The notes: a model not told the origin generated them from the sequence alone. Positions 55,101-58,122 are shown, counted from the first letter of the stretch. The stretch is DNA of 64,000 nt from Trileptium ribeirensis (GCA_030248225.1 JASANE010018429.1:1-64000); one strand, 5' to 3'. Numbers and translations: made by a program.

Positions 55101-57271
55101 AGTTACATACTCCACTACCTCGCCACATTTCATTCTGTTCACCGCAGGTCGTAAATGTAACTTTTCAAGCTTTTCATTAGTATAGCTGTATATCGAACGT
55201 TTGGAGATCAGGACCAAGTTTTGTAAAAAAAATCGCCACAATCACGTAAATATTATTTTGATCATTTTACAGCTATTGGAGCTACTCGGTATTTGGACCG
55301 AATAGTGTAATATTCGCTCGAATACCGATTACCGAATATTCGGTCGATCCCTATTCTTATATAGATGTATAAACCATTCCTGATGCCTTGCACGCAATAT
55401 ATAATCAAACAAATGAAAAGTCACTACATTTTGGAAATCGGGTTTGTGGAACTTAAAACGCTTGAAAACCACAAAAAATGTTTTAGTTTTATAGTCAAGT
55501 TGGACTCTATAACAAAACCATCGCACTAAGCGTGCTTTATAAACCAACAGCAGTTATTGCAAGGTAAAAACACACAATGAGATGTTGAAATTTGAAAAAT
55601 CGCTATTTCTGGCAAATTATCGACGAAAGATATTCGGGCCCACAGCGGCCCAGCGGGTGTCGGTGTGATTCGAGATATGGGCTGTGAAAGACTGGTACCC
55701 GGAGTGTCAAATTTGGCAAAAAACCCTAAAAACCTGTTTTTTGCCATTTTGACATTCAAAGATGGGGTCGGTAGCTTTTCGAGTTTAACTAAAGGTAACT
55801 AAACTAACTTTTGCTACTGAATGTAAATAATTATCTAAATCTATCCACCCGAAGATGAGTTATGCGTGACAGAAACAGGCAAAAGAGCAAATTATCACGA
55901 TCTTTCCCACTAGCGCCCTCAGCGGAAATTCCGCTCGCTTCGCTCGACCCGTTTCAAGCATAGCAGACTAGGCTCAAATTCTATAAACACATTAAGCTAA
56001 AGATATTCTGGGTATGCAATTGAATCGCTCAGGTCCTTGCGCGCAATATTTTTGATGAGGCAGTGCTGTTTCAATTGAGCTGAAAATTTATATCATGAGT
56101 GATCGTAATGTTCCAGTATGGAATTTTTCAAACAATTTGCAATCTGTTTTGGTCATTCACAGATGCATACATTTTTTGTCAGTATACTCCGGCAGTTGTG
56201 TGTCTCCAGCTTATCTTCGTGTAGTAGAAAGCAGAATATTACTTGCATAAAAATCTAATTCTTCTTGATAGCTTGTTTTTGTCGCGACACAGTCAAGCAT
56301 TAAGGCATTCACAACTCGGGAAAATGCATTTTCTAACAGCGATTATGAATGCAGTTTGATGTTATCGTATTGCTCAGACGTTTTCGAACAACGAATTATA
56401 AGAATGCAATTCAGGGATGGTGTAATGAATATTATGGTCTTAAATGTATTTTAAACAATTCATTCAATGGTTTCTCATGTCTAGTTAAGTTTTCATTATT
56501 AATCTGATGACAGTGACGAAACAGGAACGAACTAAGACAATCGAGTGGTGCAGCCTGTTACTTTCTGATAATCAGTATTATAAGCATCGTAAAGGTGTCC
56601 CAAAACCTTTGGATTGAGATCATATGAATTGAAGGGTATGTTTAGCTATAAAGACTGAAATATACAAAAATGGTGTGGTCACAAAAATTAAAAAAGGTGA
56701 ATTAAATAGATCAGGCTTTGCAATATTTGATCTTGTTATTGTTTAATTTTTGTGATTTAGCTGATGCTGCAGTAACTGACAGGATTAAGGAGCGCAAATA
56801 TTTAATTAAACGGATATAACGCTGTTTAAATGTATTTAGTTTATGCTTGTTGTCTGTCTGGTTTTTACATTGTCTATAAGCGTATTGGACGCGTTTCCTC
56901 GCGTGTGCTTGCTGTTTACCTAGGTGTATCATAAACCTTAATATTACAAAATGTACAGAATAAATTTCTATTACACTTTCGAACAGTGCTCATGTATCTA
57001 AAGTATTTTATAGTCTAGCGAGTGTATTTTGCTTCTAAAAATGCCGCTGGTCATTTTCTATAACTACAAATTATCGAGATGAAGTAAAGTAGTAACCAGT
57101 AGTTAGTTAACCATGTTTGTGTTAGACTACAACACTATTGTTTCGTTTTTAATTATTGTATTTACATCTGTATTTATTCGTTTGCAGGTTTTCTTTTCAT
57201 CTGCCAAAGGTGGATCGTCATCTCAGATTTATTTCATGACTCTCAACAAACCAGGTCTTGCAAACTGGTGA
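1091..57271 (+). CDS. mig-15: MIG-15/Misshapen-type MAP4K kinase, C-terminal part, 16 exons (gene model)
   Basis: This is a Ste20-group MAP4K (MIG-15, Misshapen, TNIK, MINK), a cytoplasmic kinase that works upstream of JNK and in Rap2 and cytoskeletal signalling in cell migration and axon guidance (family knowledge). Exons: 1091-1180, 3442-3653, 5483-5663, 6537-6642, 7635-7905, 15371-15424, 17900-18694, 22236-22379, 25213-25321, 29640-29785, 32547-32711, 36434-36583, 39778-39856, 48438-48518, 51049-51188, 57188-57271. Every intron is GT-AG and every donor phase matches the next acceptor phase. The sum is 2807 bases, about 935 codons including the stop. Exons 1-8 code a low-complexity linker and exons 9-16 the CNH domain, with the family's typical blocks ([65 protein letters not shown]). 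The kinase domain is not in the window, so the gene is cut at its 5' end. Exons 1 and 6 are the least certain. Confidence 0.93.
1181..3441. other. Intron 1 of the window, no gene seen
   Basis: This is AT-rich intron sequence. A short GC-richer patch at about 2190-2330 is open in two frames and reads as Ser/Arg/Pro-rich, but it has no usable donor, so it is not called an exon. Nothing else was recognised. Confidence 0.6.
3442..3653 (+). CDS. mig-15: mig-15 exon 2 (Asn/Ser/His/Pro-rich linker)
   Basis: The exon follows the acceptor TTCTATTTTAG and ends before the donor GTGAGC, phase 1 in and phase 0 out. The product is disordered: [15 protein letters not shown] near the start, a short Asn run (HYNNNNRPH), a Ser/Asn run (SSNSSSN), then [18 protein letters not shown]. 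No stop codon lies in the frame across the exon, whereas the flanking intron is full of stops. The linker of this family binds SH3-type adaptors through Pro motifs, but no specific binding motif can be named here. Confidence 0.8.
3654..5329. other. Intron 2, mostly unassigned, with a direct repeat at 4800-5150
   Basis: From 3654 to 4800 nothing was recognised. Two diverged direct copies follow, spaced by 176 bases (4800-4975 and 4976-5150). Both share CACATATTTATGAGCATA, AATTAACCTAT-TT, CTCACCA-A-ATATA and AAACATTTGCAATATAT. Confidence 0.65.
5330..5460 (+). pseudogene. Decayed tandem duplicate of mig-15 exon 3
   Basis: This stretch, about 130 bases upstream of exon 3, aligns with it along most of its length. 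The shared blocks come in the same order: GCNGCCCAGTTG, then TCTGGTACA against TCTTGGTACA, then CACCATCGTCGTCAT against CGTCATCGTCGTCAT, then AGTGGAGCT-like and GATGAT, and finally CAGCGATTTGCAAG against AACGATTTGCCAAG. The middle Pro/Ser portion is shortened and the frame shifts along the way. There is no clear acceptor at the matching position. It is most simply a duplicated exon that has decayed; use as an alternative exon is not excluded. Confidence 0.65.
5483..5663 (+). CDS. mig-15: mig-15 exon 3 (Ser/Pro-rich linker)
   Basis: The exon starts after GTATTACAG in phase 0 and ends in phase 1 at the donor GTCAGC. It codes [15 protein letters not shown], then a run of six Ser, a Gly/Asp-rich patch ([10 protein letters not shown]), and a proline cluster [10 protein letters not shown] that could serve as an SH3 or WW ligand. 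The leading DLDTLAAQL resembles the short helical DL-x-x-LA motif found in the linker of this kinase family. The donor is weak but is the only GT that keeps the frame into exon 4. Confidence 0.85.
5815..5912 (-). mobile_element. Fragment of the CCGG-rich hAT-like element (terminal part)
   Basis: Read on the minus strand, this stretch matches the right terminal part of the element at 23184-24332. Shared features are AAACCGGAAT, TATGGTTTTTGCC against TGTGGTTTTTGC, CGATTTTC and CCGGAATTC. Only the terminal 100 bases or so are present, so it is a solo end or a remnant. It lies in intron 3 of mig-15. Confidence 0.55.
6537..6642 (+). CDS. mig-15: mig-15 exon 4 (acidic linker)
   Basis: The exon follows GTAATTTTAG in phase 1 and ends in phase 2 at the donor GTTAGT. 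It codes [18 protein letters not shown], then the acidic stretch [16 protein letters not shown]. Choosing GTTAGT rather than the later GTGAAA is what lets exon 5 join in frame. The ending SDGTL resembles the SDGDGTL near the end of exon 5, possibly an old internal duplication. Confidence 0.8.
6643..7634. other. Intron 4, nothing recognised
   Basis: The intron is AT-rich. A 74-codon open frame at 6766-6990 has no similarity that I recognise and no splice context. No repeat shared with the rest of the window was seen. Confidence 0.6.
7635..7905 (+). CDS. mig-15: mig-15 exon 5 (linker with Pro cluster)
   Basis: The exon begins after AAATTTTAG in phase 2 and ends in phase 0 at a consensus GTAAGT. 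Its 90 codons run [15 protein letters not shown], a Ser/Thr-rich segment, [13 protein letters not shown] (a proline cluster that could bind SH3 domains), then [19 protein letters not shown] and VIVKKS. Codon use is less AT-rich than the surrounding intron. The acidic Gly-Asp repeats are typical of the disordered linker in this family. Confidence 0.88.
7906..9884. other. Left part of intron 5, unassigned
   Basis: Open frames of 60-93 codons here (for example 8683-8916 and 9006-9287) have no recognisable motifs. Bases 9660-9850 are a T-rich, degenerate GTTGTCAT/GTATCGTT-type short repeat whose motif GCCATAAAGGCGC recurs in reverse near 46935-47020. Confidence 0.5.
9865..11745 (+). repeat. Long-unit tandem repeat family E, copy 1 (about five units)
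   Basis: A unit of roughly 305-370 bases is repeated about five times; the landmark AGTACCCTTCACGG occurs near 10088, 10455, 10761, 11093 and 11417. Other constant blocks are TTCGATTAAGGCTC, TTTGAGGTATGGC, CCTCGACCCAAAATTC, TTTGTTCTGACGTCCTGG and GCTGAAAAGTTT. The array ends in CTGCAATCTCGATAGAGTT and ACTAGT. Short open frames inside are by-products of the repeat and change frame between units. Confidence 0.85.
11746..12544. other. Middle of intron 5, unassigned
   Basis: No gene or clear repeat was found. A patch at about 11980-12160 is richer in GC and open for 60 codons but has no family signature. Confidence 0.5.
12545..12785 (+). repeat. Dispersed repeat family G, copy 1
   Basis: It shares AGGTTTTTCAATGG-type, TAGACCAAACACA, GTTACAAGTGATTACA-AATGA and CGTTTCACCCTCG blocks with 14725-14875, 14930-15095 and, inverted, 51200-51345. 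It ends near ACTAGT. No coding content is seen. Confidence 0.6.
12786..14650. other. Intron 5, short-motif repeats, no gene
   Basis: Bases 13180-13310 carry CGATCGATT/AAATTTCGATCG palindromic AT-rich sequence, echoed at 22470-22690. The motif GTAGCCCCCCGAC recurs at about 13639, 13775, 14070, 14091 and 14114, the last three 21-24 bases apart. The remainder shows no recognisable feature. Confidence 0.55.
14725..15095 (+). repeat. Dispersed repeat family G, copies 2 and 3 in tandem
   Basis: Two copies of the block AGGGTTTTC-AT-GGTTC..AGTGTAGTATATACATCAAA lie here (14745-14875 and 14950-15095). Both continue through CAAGTGATTACACA-AATGACCA and CCATTTCATCCTC-type sequence. They follow one another in the same orientation. 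Confidence 0.65.
15371..15424 (+). CDS. mig-15: mig-15 exon 6, micro-exon (linker)
   Basis: A short exon of 18 codons ([18 protein letters not shown]), phase 0 in and out, with acceptor GTTCTTCAAG and donor GTATTT. An acceptor 27 bases upstream (TTTATTGAAG) is also in frame and would add SENENVFFK. Since both ends are in phase 0, the exon could be skipped without changing the frame, so it may be an alternative cassette. Its polar Gln/Glu/Ser content suits the linker, but there is no family signature to confirm it. Confidence 0.5.
15425..17899. other. Intron 6, CGAAC cluster and C-rich patches, no gene
   Basis: Bases 16350-16560 contain about a dozen CGAAC pentamers, many as TTCGAAC or TCGAACGAAC. 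Bases 17185-17540 contain C-runs and GCCCCCA-CTATTTCGG/GGCCCCCAATTCGG, resembling the ends of family B. No coding signal was recognised. Confidence 0.5.
17900..18694 (+). CDS. mig-15: mig-15 exon 7, large low-complexity exon (poly-Asp, poly-Gly, poly-Gln)
   Basis: At 265 codons this is the largest exon, with acceptor CGTTTTCAG, donor GTGAGC, and phase 0 on both sides. In order it codes [22 protein letters not shown], an acidic Asp/Asn/His region, a Ser/Thr/Pro region, nine Asp in a row (18218-18244), ENEDHNGH, six Gly in a row, [10 protein letters not shown], a His/Gln block, several Gln runs (about 18433-18544) and a final [10 protein letters not shown]. Everything is intrinsically disordered. 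RRSSSAS is a possible basophilic-kinase phosphosite. The poly-Asp and poly-Gln tracts are trinucleotide repeats and so likely to vary in length between individuals. The upstream bases in the same frame are open for only a few codons, so the acceptor choice is firm. Confidence 0.92.
18695..21079. other. Left part of intron 7, family B traces, no gene
   Basis: Bases 19430-19455 hold a TTGGGC/GCCCAA stem. A short family B fragment is seen at about 20880-20990 (GGGGGTAGCCAC, TTTGCCAGGG, GCCAGGACCCC). Open frames such as 20094-20366 have no recognisable motif. Confidence 0.5.
21080..21490 (+). repeat. Dispersed repeat family B, most complete copy
   Basis: It begins with GGGGGGCTGGCATTTTTCGG and CCCCTGGTTCAGAGCAGGTG, continues through CCCTGACAAAATTTTGGAC, ATCAAAAGCGTTTTGGCAG and TTTTTAACCG, and ends in CCCCCTGGCAAAATTTT and AGAGCCCAGTA. 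Other copies lie at 640-955 (minus) and 38690-38930 (plus). No reading frame with known motifs is seen. Confidence 0.7.
21659..22088. mobile_element. Foldback MITE, 430 bp
   Basis: The ends are near-perfect inverted repeats: TTTTCGTCCGCGGTACGT on the left, and on the right the same with one change (TTTTCGTGCGCGGTACGT on the minus strand). Similarity between the arms extends about 100 bases inward with gaps (CTACCCCTG/CTCTCCCCC, ATAGACATGACTACT against ACAAACATGACTACC). The middle contains a second inverted pair around GGTTCTCGGACC and GGTCCAAGAACC. There is no coding capacity, so it is a non-autonomous DNA element. It sits 147 bases before exon 8. Confidence 0.8.
22236..22379 (+). CDS. mig-15: mig-15 exon 8 (linker before CNH)
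   Basis: The exon is phase 0 at both ends, with acceptor CCATTTCAG and donor GTAATC. Its 48 codons begin [20 protein letters not shown], continue [13 protein letters not shown] and end [14 protein letters not shown]. The basic tail leads directly into the INVNVTPSA sequence at the start of exon 9, which corresponds to the conserved boundary just before the CNH domain in this family. Confidence 0.88.
22380..23183. other. Left part of intron 8, AT-rich, no gene
   Basis: Bases 22470-22690 are a degenerate TTTCGTTTAA/CGATCGATT sequence like that at 13180-13310. An isolated GCAGGGAATAATTTGAATTA at 22982 resembles the outer end of the element that starts at 23184. Nothing else was recognised. Confidence 0.5.
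23184..24332 (+). mobile_element. hAT-like non-autonomous element, CCGGAACC-rich ends, 1149 bp
   Basis: The left end reads CAGGGAATAACCGGAACCGG and the right end on the minus strand CAGGGAGTAACCAGAATTCC. CAG-starting inverted ends are typical of hAT transposons (family knowledge). The flanking octamers CTAAACAG and ATGAACAG match at six of eight positions, consistent with an aged 8-bp target-site duplication. The interior (23290-24180) is also present, inverted, at 49266-50280. No transposase frame is evident. Short frames here (23300-23521 and 23433-23636) are shared by the copies but have no known motif. Confidence 0.75.
24333..25212. other. Right part of intron 8, with possible Pol III-type SINE at 24860-25020
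   Basis: A GC-richer patch contains TGGCATCAGCC (24885-24895), resembling an A box, and GGATCGAATCG (24925-24935), resembling a B box, about 40 bases apart. This is the spacing of tRNA-derived SINEs. No cloverleaf folds convincingly. The rest is AT-rich with nothing recognised. Confidence 0.3.
25213..25321 (+). CDS. mig-15: mig-15 exon 9 (start of CNH domain)
   Basis: The exon codes [17 protein letters not shown] followed by [19 protein letters not shown], the highly conserved opening of the CNH domain in MIG-15/TNIK/MINK. The CNH domain is a seven-bladed beta-propeller-like module that binds small GTPases such as Rap2 and other partners (family knowledge). Phase 0 in after ATATTGCAG, phase 1 out before GTATGT. 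The normal continuation, about 22 residues of the GVNLLIGT...GQGK type, is not found before exon 10. Confidence 0.97.
25730..25980 (+). repeat. Short direct duplication in intron 9
   Basis: Two direct copies of about 75 bases start at about 25797 and 25878. They share AATCTGGGTCGTT-GTT-TTC, ATTATACA-AAGTAATCTG and ACTGTAGTATATTGT. Confidence 0.7.
26330..26446. repeat. A-rich simple sequence
   Basis: Long A runs interrupted by C and T (AAAAACAAAAAC type) stand directly before the satellite array. Such a tract could be the tail of an inserted retroelement, but no element body is recognisable upstream. Confidence 0.7.
26447..27470 (+). repeat. 136-bp satellite array with dimeric higher-order structure
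   Basis: Units starting ATATTACTTACAAG begin at 26447, 26583, 26719, 26853, 26991, 27125, 27261 and 27421. Two variants alternate: one with GCGTCGCGATCAAGCAC (the fifth unit reads GTCCCG), the other with GCGTTCCGATCAACCAC. From the third unit on, the first variant also has TACCGTCCG and lacks an AA before GACTTGAG, so the true period is a dimer of about 270 bases. Unit 7 carries an inserted A run and the last unit breaks off at a C run (about 27464-27472). Inter-unit identity is high. Confidence 0.95.
27779..29480 (+). repeat. AATTAGTTAATT-type repeat family F, two copies
   Basis: Each copy opens with GCGAAGCGAAGCGTTTT-TTTTCGT and CCGTCCGTC, continues with AATAACTACTG-like and AATTTGTTTTAG, and then many TTAGCTAATTAGTTAATT palindromic strings. 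The second copy ends TTGCTCCGCTCACTTTTTG. The copies are at about 27779-28620 and 28655-29480. Related copies are at 49095-49265 and 50323-50998. No coding content is seen. Confidence 0.8.
29640..29785 (+). CDS. mig-15: mig-15 exon 10 (CNH)
   Basis: The exon codes [19 protein letters not shown] and then [18 protein letters not shown] through [12 protein letters not shown], closely matching the second part of the CNH domain in MIG-15. It enters in phase 1 after TTGTTTAAG, where G plus TG makes Val, and leaves in phase 0 at a consensus GTAAGT. It joins in frame to exon 9, but the join would read ...AALW-VYPL..., skipping the conserved intervening strands. Confidence 0.96.
29786..30584. other. 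Left part of intron 10, AACG-rich patch at 30480-30580
   Basis: Nothing coding was recognised. Bases 30480-30580 carry AACG/CGTT-rich inverted motifs such as GTTTATAAAC and GTTCATAAATGAAC, related to those at 36645-36845. Confidence 0.5.
30585..30935. mobile_element. Probable MITE with GC-rich inverted ends
   Basis: The left part (TTCGGGTCGCAGCCCGGTCC) and the right part read on the minus strand (TTTTTCGGGCACCCGGCCC) are related inverted, GC-rich sequences around an AT-rich centre. Further GGGCCGG/CCGGCCC strings lie on both sides. The exact ends and target duplication could not be fixed. Confidence 0.45.
30936..32546. other. Right part of intron 10, nothing recognised
   Basis: A moderately GC-richer stretch at 31420-31900 is open in short frames on both strands, without known motifs. 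It has no match elsewhere in the window that I could see. Confidence 0.5.
32547..32711 (+). CDS. mig-15: mig-15 exon 11 (CNH)
   Basis: The exon codes [29 protein letters not shown] and [20 protein letters not shown] with KFMAFK. These are among the most conserved CNH sequences in the family, and the EKRNG-W/F-VNV start is shared with nematode MIG-15. Phase 0 at both ends, acceptor GTTATGCAG, donor GTAAGT. Confidence 0.98.
33150..33790 (+). mobile_element. Remnant of a Jockey/R1-like LINE: RNase H and C-terminal zinc-knuckle region
   Basis: Bases 33305-33390 read, with breaks, as an RNase H end ([25 protein letters not shown]). An uninterrupted frame follows at 33472-33789 with [27 protein letters not shown], then [20 protein letters not shown], the CxxC...HxxxxC motif that ends many non-LTR retrotransposon polyproteins. 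The reverse transcriptase itself is absent, so this is a 5'-truncated, decayed insertion in intron 11. Confidence 0.8.
34340..35395 (+). repeat. Long-unit tandem repeat family E, copy 2 (about three units)
   Basis: It opens with GAGATTGTGTTTTGCAGGGA and CATAACTCGAGAACGACTTA, followed by units with AGTACCTTTCATGG (34575) and AGTATCCTTCACGG (34937). It ends CTTCACTACACTCTGCAATC, resembling the end of copies 1 and 3. Confidence 0.8.
35396..36433. other. Right part of intron 11, nothing recognised
   Basis: AT-rich sequence with no long frame and no repeat shared with other parts of the window. Confidence 0.5.
36434..36583 (+). CDS. mig-15: mig-15 exon 12 (CNH)
   Basis: The exon codes [40 protein letters not shown] and [10 protein letters not shown]. 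This follows KFMAFK of exon 11 as in all family members, where K-SFG is the usual junction. Acceptor TTGTTTTAG, donor GTAATT, phase 0 at both ends, 50 codons. Confidence 0.98.
36645..36845. repeat. AACG/CGTT-rich hairpin cluster
   Basis: The stretch is built of AACGAACG and CGTTCGTT motifs. It includes a perfect 12-base hairpin, TTTACGTTCGTT (36762-36773) paired with AACGAACGTAAA (36778-36789) over a TATG loop. Similar motifs occur at 30480-30580 and, in another arrangement, at 47295-47775. Confidence 0.8.
36846..38183. other. Intron 12, unassigned
   Basis: A frame of 71 codons at 37318-37533 has no known motif. No repeats were identified with confidence. Confidence 0.4.
38184..38798 (+). 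CDS. Unidentified 204-codon open frame, last part within a family B repeat
   Basis: This is the longest open frame in the window that belongs to no known element. It contains [20 protein letters not shown], with Cys/His spacing faintly like a zinc-binding motif, followed by a Gly/Leu-rich stretch and a hydrophobic end. The last 35 codons run through a copy of family B. A perfect 9-base hairpin (TGGCTGCAA over ACCA) lies inside the Cys motif at about 38301-38322. It lies in intron 12 of mig-15, on the same strand. No function can be assigned; it may be a transposon fragment or chance. Confidence 0.2.
   Translation: MFLAAKSHFTSTYQALWSLQGKLLFAKWWEMGYTCPWEPLAANHCSQCTKEIKIANSGTARPQPGVELGLTTLVSAVKTAQVYLVLPNGLISFFPLEYFVKFVFRTINLLDQVLHVIFLCLFGHNNYLIAMVLISYNRCSLIFVTSVYAEHRTHHFFERTLKIESWSQRPPCLSLWYQNQNLTNFVKICFKIGFFSIKSVLQSF
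38690..38935 (+). repeat. Dispersed repeat family B, copy
   Basis: It matches 21290-21490 through TTTTGTCAAAATTTGCTTCA, ATCAAAAGCGTTTTGCAG, TTTAACCGTTTT and AGAGCCCAG. Confidence 0.7.
38936..39777. other. End of intron 12, nothing recognised
   Basis: Intron sequence before exon 13. No gene and no repeat was identified. Confidence 0.5.
39778..39856 (+). CDS. mig-15: mig-15 exon 13 (CNH)
   Basis: The exon codes [20 protein letters not shown] followed by LLLFYD, matching the TPH-C/A-I-V/I-LPN block of the family. It starts in phase 0 after ATGTTTCAG and ends in phase 1 at a consensus GTAAGT. The split codon A plus AT makes Asn, giving [12 protein letters not shown] across the junction, the nematode form of this motif. 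It is easy to miss because the open frame around it is only 60-odd codons long. Confidence 0.95.
40400..46500 (+). other. Hairpin-dense island of unknown origin in intron 13
   Basis: About 6 kb with texture unlike the flanking intron. It contains many perfect short-loop hairpins, listed here by stem pairs: 41896-41902/41909-41915, 42027-42032/42035-42040, 43033-43039/43044-43050, 43398-43407/43411-43420, 44540-44548/44554-44562 (AAAAGTGCT), 44609-44619/44630-44640 (ATCGGTCCGAA), 45647-45655/45662-45670 (TGCCTTTCT), 46237-46245/46252-46260 (GCTGTTCGC), 46273-46280/46283-46290 (GTCCTCAC) and 46294-46301/46306-46313 (CGTGACGG). Short open frames are mainly on the + strand (40601-40888, 41382-41588, 43206-43409, 44268-44465, 45370-45597, 45767-45973) and none is recognised. 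A decayed copy of a structured RNA element is one possibility; origin unknown. Confidence 0.45.
46560..47060. repeat. Diverged short repeats with TTTATGGCC motif
   Basis: The motif TTTATGGC recurs at about 46649, 46862, 46947 and 47016, twice within CCAAT-GGTGC-TTTATGGC. Spacing is irregular (69-213 bases). Read in reverse it resembles 9660-9850. Confidence 0.5.
47295..47775. repeat. Array of GCGAACG ... CGTTTGC inverted pairs
   Basis: GCGAACG (or GCGAATG) occurs at 47295, 47381, 47443, 47512, 47631, 47678 and 47750. Each is followed 13-24 bases later by CGTTTGC, GTTTGCG or CGTTTGT (47319, 47402, 47461, 47529, 47644, 47700, 47768). Extra CGTTTG copies lie at 47492 and 47600. The two heptamers are near reverse complements with one G-T-type mismatch, so each pair can fold. 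The sequence between the pairs is not conserved. Confidence 0.75.
48438..48518 (+). CDS. mig-15: mig-15 exon 14 (CNH)
   Basis: The exon codes [20 protein letters not shown] and EMPTSV, a hallmark block of the CNH domain in MAP4K and Rom1/Citron relatives. It enters in phase 1 after ATATTACAG and leaves in phase 1 at GTAAGC; the split codon with the next exon makes Ala, giving TSVAYIS. It lies at the far end of the largest intron in the window (8.6 kb). Confidence 0.97.
48519..49094. other. Left part of intron 14, nothing recognised
   Basis: AT-rich intron with no coding signal and no recognised repeat. Confidence 0.5.
49095..49265 (+). repeat. Family F repeat, 5' fragment
   Basis: It starts AAGCGAAGCGCTTTTGTTTTCG, CCGTCTGTCCGTCCGTCCG and AATAACTACTGGTCCGAT, as in 27779-27850 and 28665-28760. 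It breaks off where the inverted hAT-like element begins. Confidence 0.7.
49266..50322 (-). mobile_element. hAT-like element, inverted copy of 23184-24332, truncated at one end
   Basis: Read on the minus strand, it follows the copy at 23184-24332 from CAGGAAATAACCAGAACTG through GAAATTTATATATAGTAAAA, CAGATGA, CATTCAGAG-AAAAAATG and CAGAGACACTGTTTAGGCTA to TTTGCTTGGTTGT and AACATATGTTTGGAT-like sequence. The far end, with its inverted repeat, is replaced by the family F fragment. It lies in intron 14, inverted relative to the copy in intron 8. Confidence 0.85.
50323..50998 (+). repeat. AATTAGTTAATT-type repeat family F, third major copy
   Basis: It joins directly to the end of the hAT-like element with CTAATTAGTCAAGCG. 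It carries the AATAATTAGTGTA-AGC, CATCTCGCCATG and TTAGCTAATTA strings, CTCGGGGGTTTTCGATGTCGC, and ends GTCGCTCCGCTCACTTTTTG, as in 28655-29480. Confidence 0.8.
51049..51188 (+). CDS. mig-15: mig-15 exon 15 (CNH)
   Basis: The exon codes [38 protein letters not shown] and KFLCERNDK, nearly identical to the family consensus. Phase 1 in after GTTTGTAG, phase 0 out at GTATGT. The AATTAGTTAATT-type repeat ends only about 50 bases before the acceptor, so this intron has been filled almost up to the splice site. Confidence 0.98.
51200..51345 (-). repeat. Dispersed repeat family G, inverted copy 4
   Basis: Read on the minus strand it gives GTTTTAGTGTAGTATATACG and TCAAACACAAAG, then GTGATTACACAAAATGACCA, matching 14770-14840 and 14985-15055. 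Confidence 0.7.
51600..54560 (+). mobile_element. Decayed APE-type non-LTR retrotransposon (LINE)
   Basis: In order along the + strand and across several frames: WNVTQRLN near 51615 (start of the APE endonuclease), [20 protein letters not shown] then [10 protein letters not shown] (endonuclease core, 51945-52110), [20 protein letters not shown] (start of the reverse transcriptase, 53050-53120), [18 protein letters not shown] with [15 protein letters not shown] (53440-53560), [12 protein letters not shown] (53738-53775, catalytic YADD altered to YADN), YLGSML-like near 53950, and [13 protein letters not shown] (54275-54315), the usual C-terminal region. Many stops and frameshifts make it a pseudogene. 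Length of about 3 kb is near a full single-ORF element. It lies in intron 15. Confidence 0.88.
54560..55960 (+). repeat. Dispersed repeat family A, copy 2, split by a MITE
   Basis: Bases 54560-54678 and 55354-55960 match family A copy 1 at 1-1062. The end is CTCAGCGGAAATTCCGCTCG and CTTCGCTCG. The central part is interrupted by the element at 54679-55353. Confidence 0.75.
54679..55353. mobile_element. hAT-like element with ATTCGG-rich inverted ends, 675 bp
   Basis: The left end is TAGAGAACGACCCAATACC. The right end on the minus strand is TAGGGATCGACCGAATATTC, 14 of 17 positions alike. Subterminal CCGAATACCGAATAC and TATTCGGT strings occur at both ends. TAG-starting ends suit hAT elements (family knowledge). 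No transposase motif is evident, and no clear target duplication could be read. It interrupts family A copy 2. Confidence 0.7.
55961..57187. other. End of intron 15, nothing recognised
   Basis: AT-rich intron before the terminal exon. No coding signal or shared repeat was seen. Confidence 0.5.
57188..57271 (+). CDS. mig-15: mig-15 terminal exon 16 (CNH C-terminus and stop)
   Basis: The exon codes [20 protein letters not shown] then KPGLANW and TGA. The ending YFMTLN-K/R-PG-L-x-NW-stop is the universal C-terminus of this family. Acceptor TCGTTTGCAG, phase 0. No AATAAA was seen in the next 350 bases, so the polyadenylation site is unassigned. Confidence 0.98.
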   Translation, partial: VFFSSAKGGSSSQIYFMTLNKPGLANW

Positions 57272-57617
57272 TTTTATTTCATTGTAAACAAGTATTTTGC
57301 GCAACTCACTGAATCGTGTACAATAGTTTGCATTAACGAATGCTCATTATTTTAGCCTATCTTACGTGATACTCGTGCTAAAAGTGCTACATCTGTTGAT
57401 ATGAAAGTTGCGTTTTTGCAGTATACTTTGGTACTGGCGTTGTAAGAGTGATGTTTGTTTGTCAAACTGTTTTAATTCGTGTAAACATTTCCATTTATGT
57501 ATGTCCTGTTTCCGATAGCACTCCGTATTGTTTTAAAGATTTCACAAGATTAGAAAAGTAATTGTGTCTCTGAGTTAATTGTTATTTGTAACATCATCAC
57601 ATATACAAAAATCTTCT
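57272..57617. other. mig-15: mig-15 3' UTR and downstream, no AATAAA seen
   Basis: Sequence following the stop codon. A canonical polyadenylation signal was not found before the mobile element that starts at 57618. Confidence 0.5.
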
Positions 57618-57833
57618 GTTAAGCTAGCCATTAGCTACCCGTTATATTGCATAACTTACAGTATATATGTAGTTGCTGTTCTGTTTTATTTGTTCAGGTC
57701 TTTCTCGTTTTTCCTACTATATTGCAGTGTTAATTTCAGGATACAGTTTTGTAGTTTCATTTTTCGTAGTTTTATTGTGTCACGAACTGACGTTGGTAAT
57801 GCAGATTTGGCGCTATTTTAATAAGGAAATCCG

Positions 57834-58122
57834 TCATTGGCGGCTCCAGATGGGCCCACGGCTTAATTTAGGGATAGTTTTGATGAAATGCTGTACTGTG
57901 GTAATAACCTTCGGGACAGGCTCTTGGGGATTGCGTCCTGTAGACCCCGCGCCGTTTTCGGCTGTTCGTAAATCGCGCGTTCGCGTTCGGAAAGCGGCTG
58001 GAAAACGGCGGAGGCGTCGCTCTTCTTCCGACAGTGATAGCACGATTTCTTCTTCCGAGCGTTCCTCTTCTGGTTCTCCCAGCTTACCGCGGTATACGGA
58101 CATCAATTTAAAAGTCTTTTGA
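57834..58122 (+). CDS. Basic Arg/Ser-rich open frame inside the recombinase element
   Basis: The + frame codes RHWRLQMGPRLNLG, a hydrophobic section, then VRKSRVRVRKAAGKRRRRRS, and SDSDSTISSSERSSSGSPSL before a stop. The composition suggests a nuclear or nucleic-acid-binding tail. The minus strand over the same bases is also open (57834-58145) and reads as an acidic Glu/Arg-rich chain, so either strand could be the coding one. It starts within the element and converges on the recombinase frame. No homologue is recognised. Confidence 0.3.
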
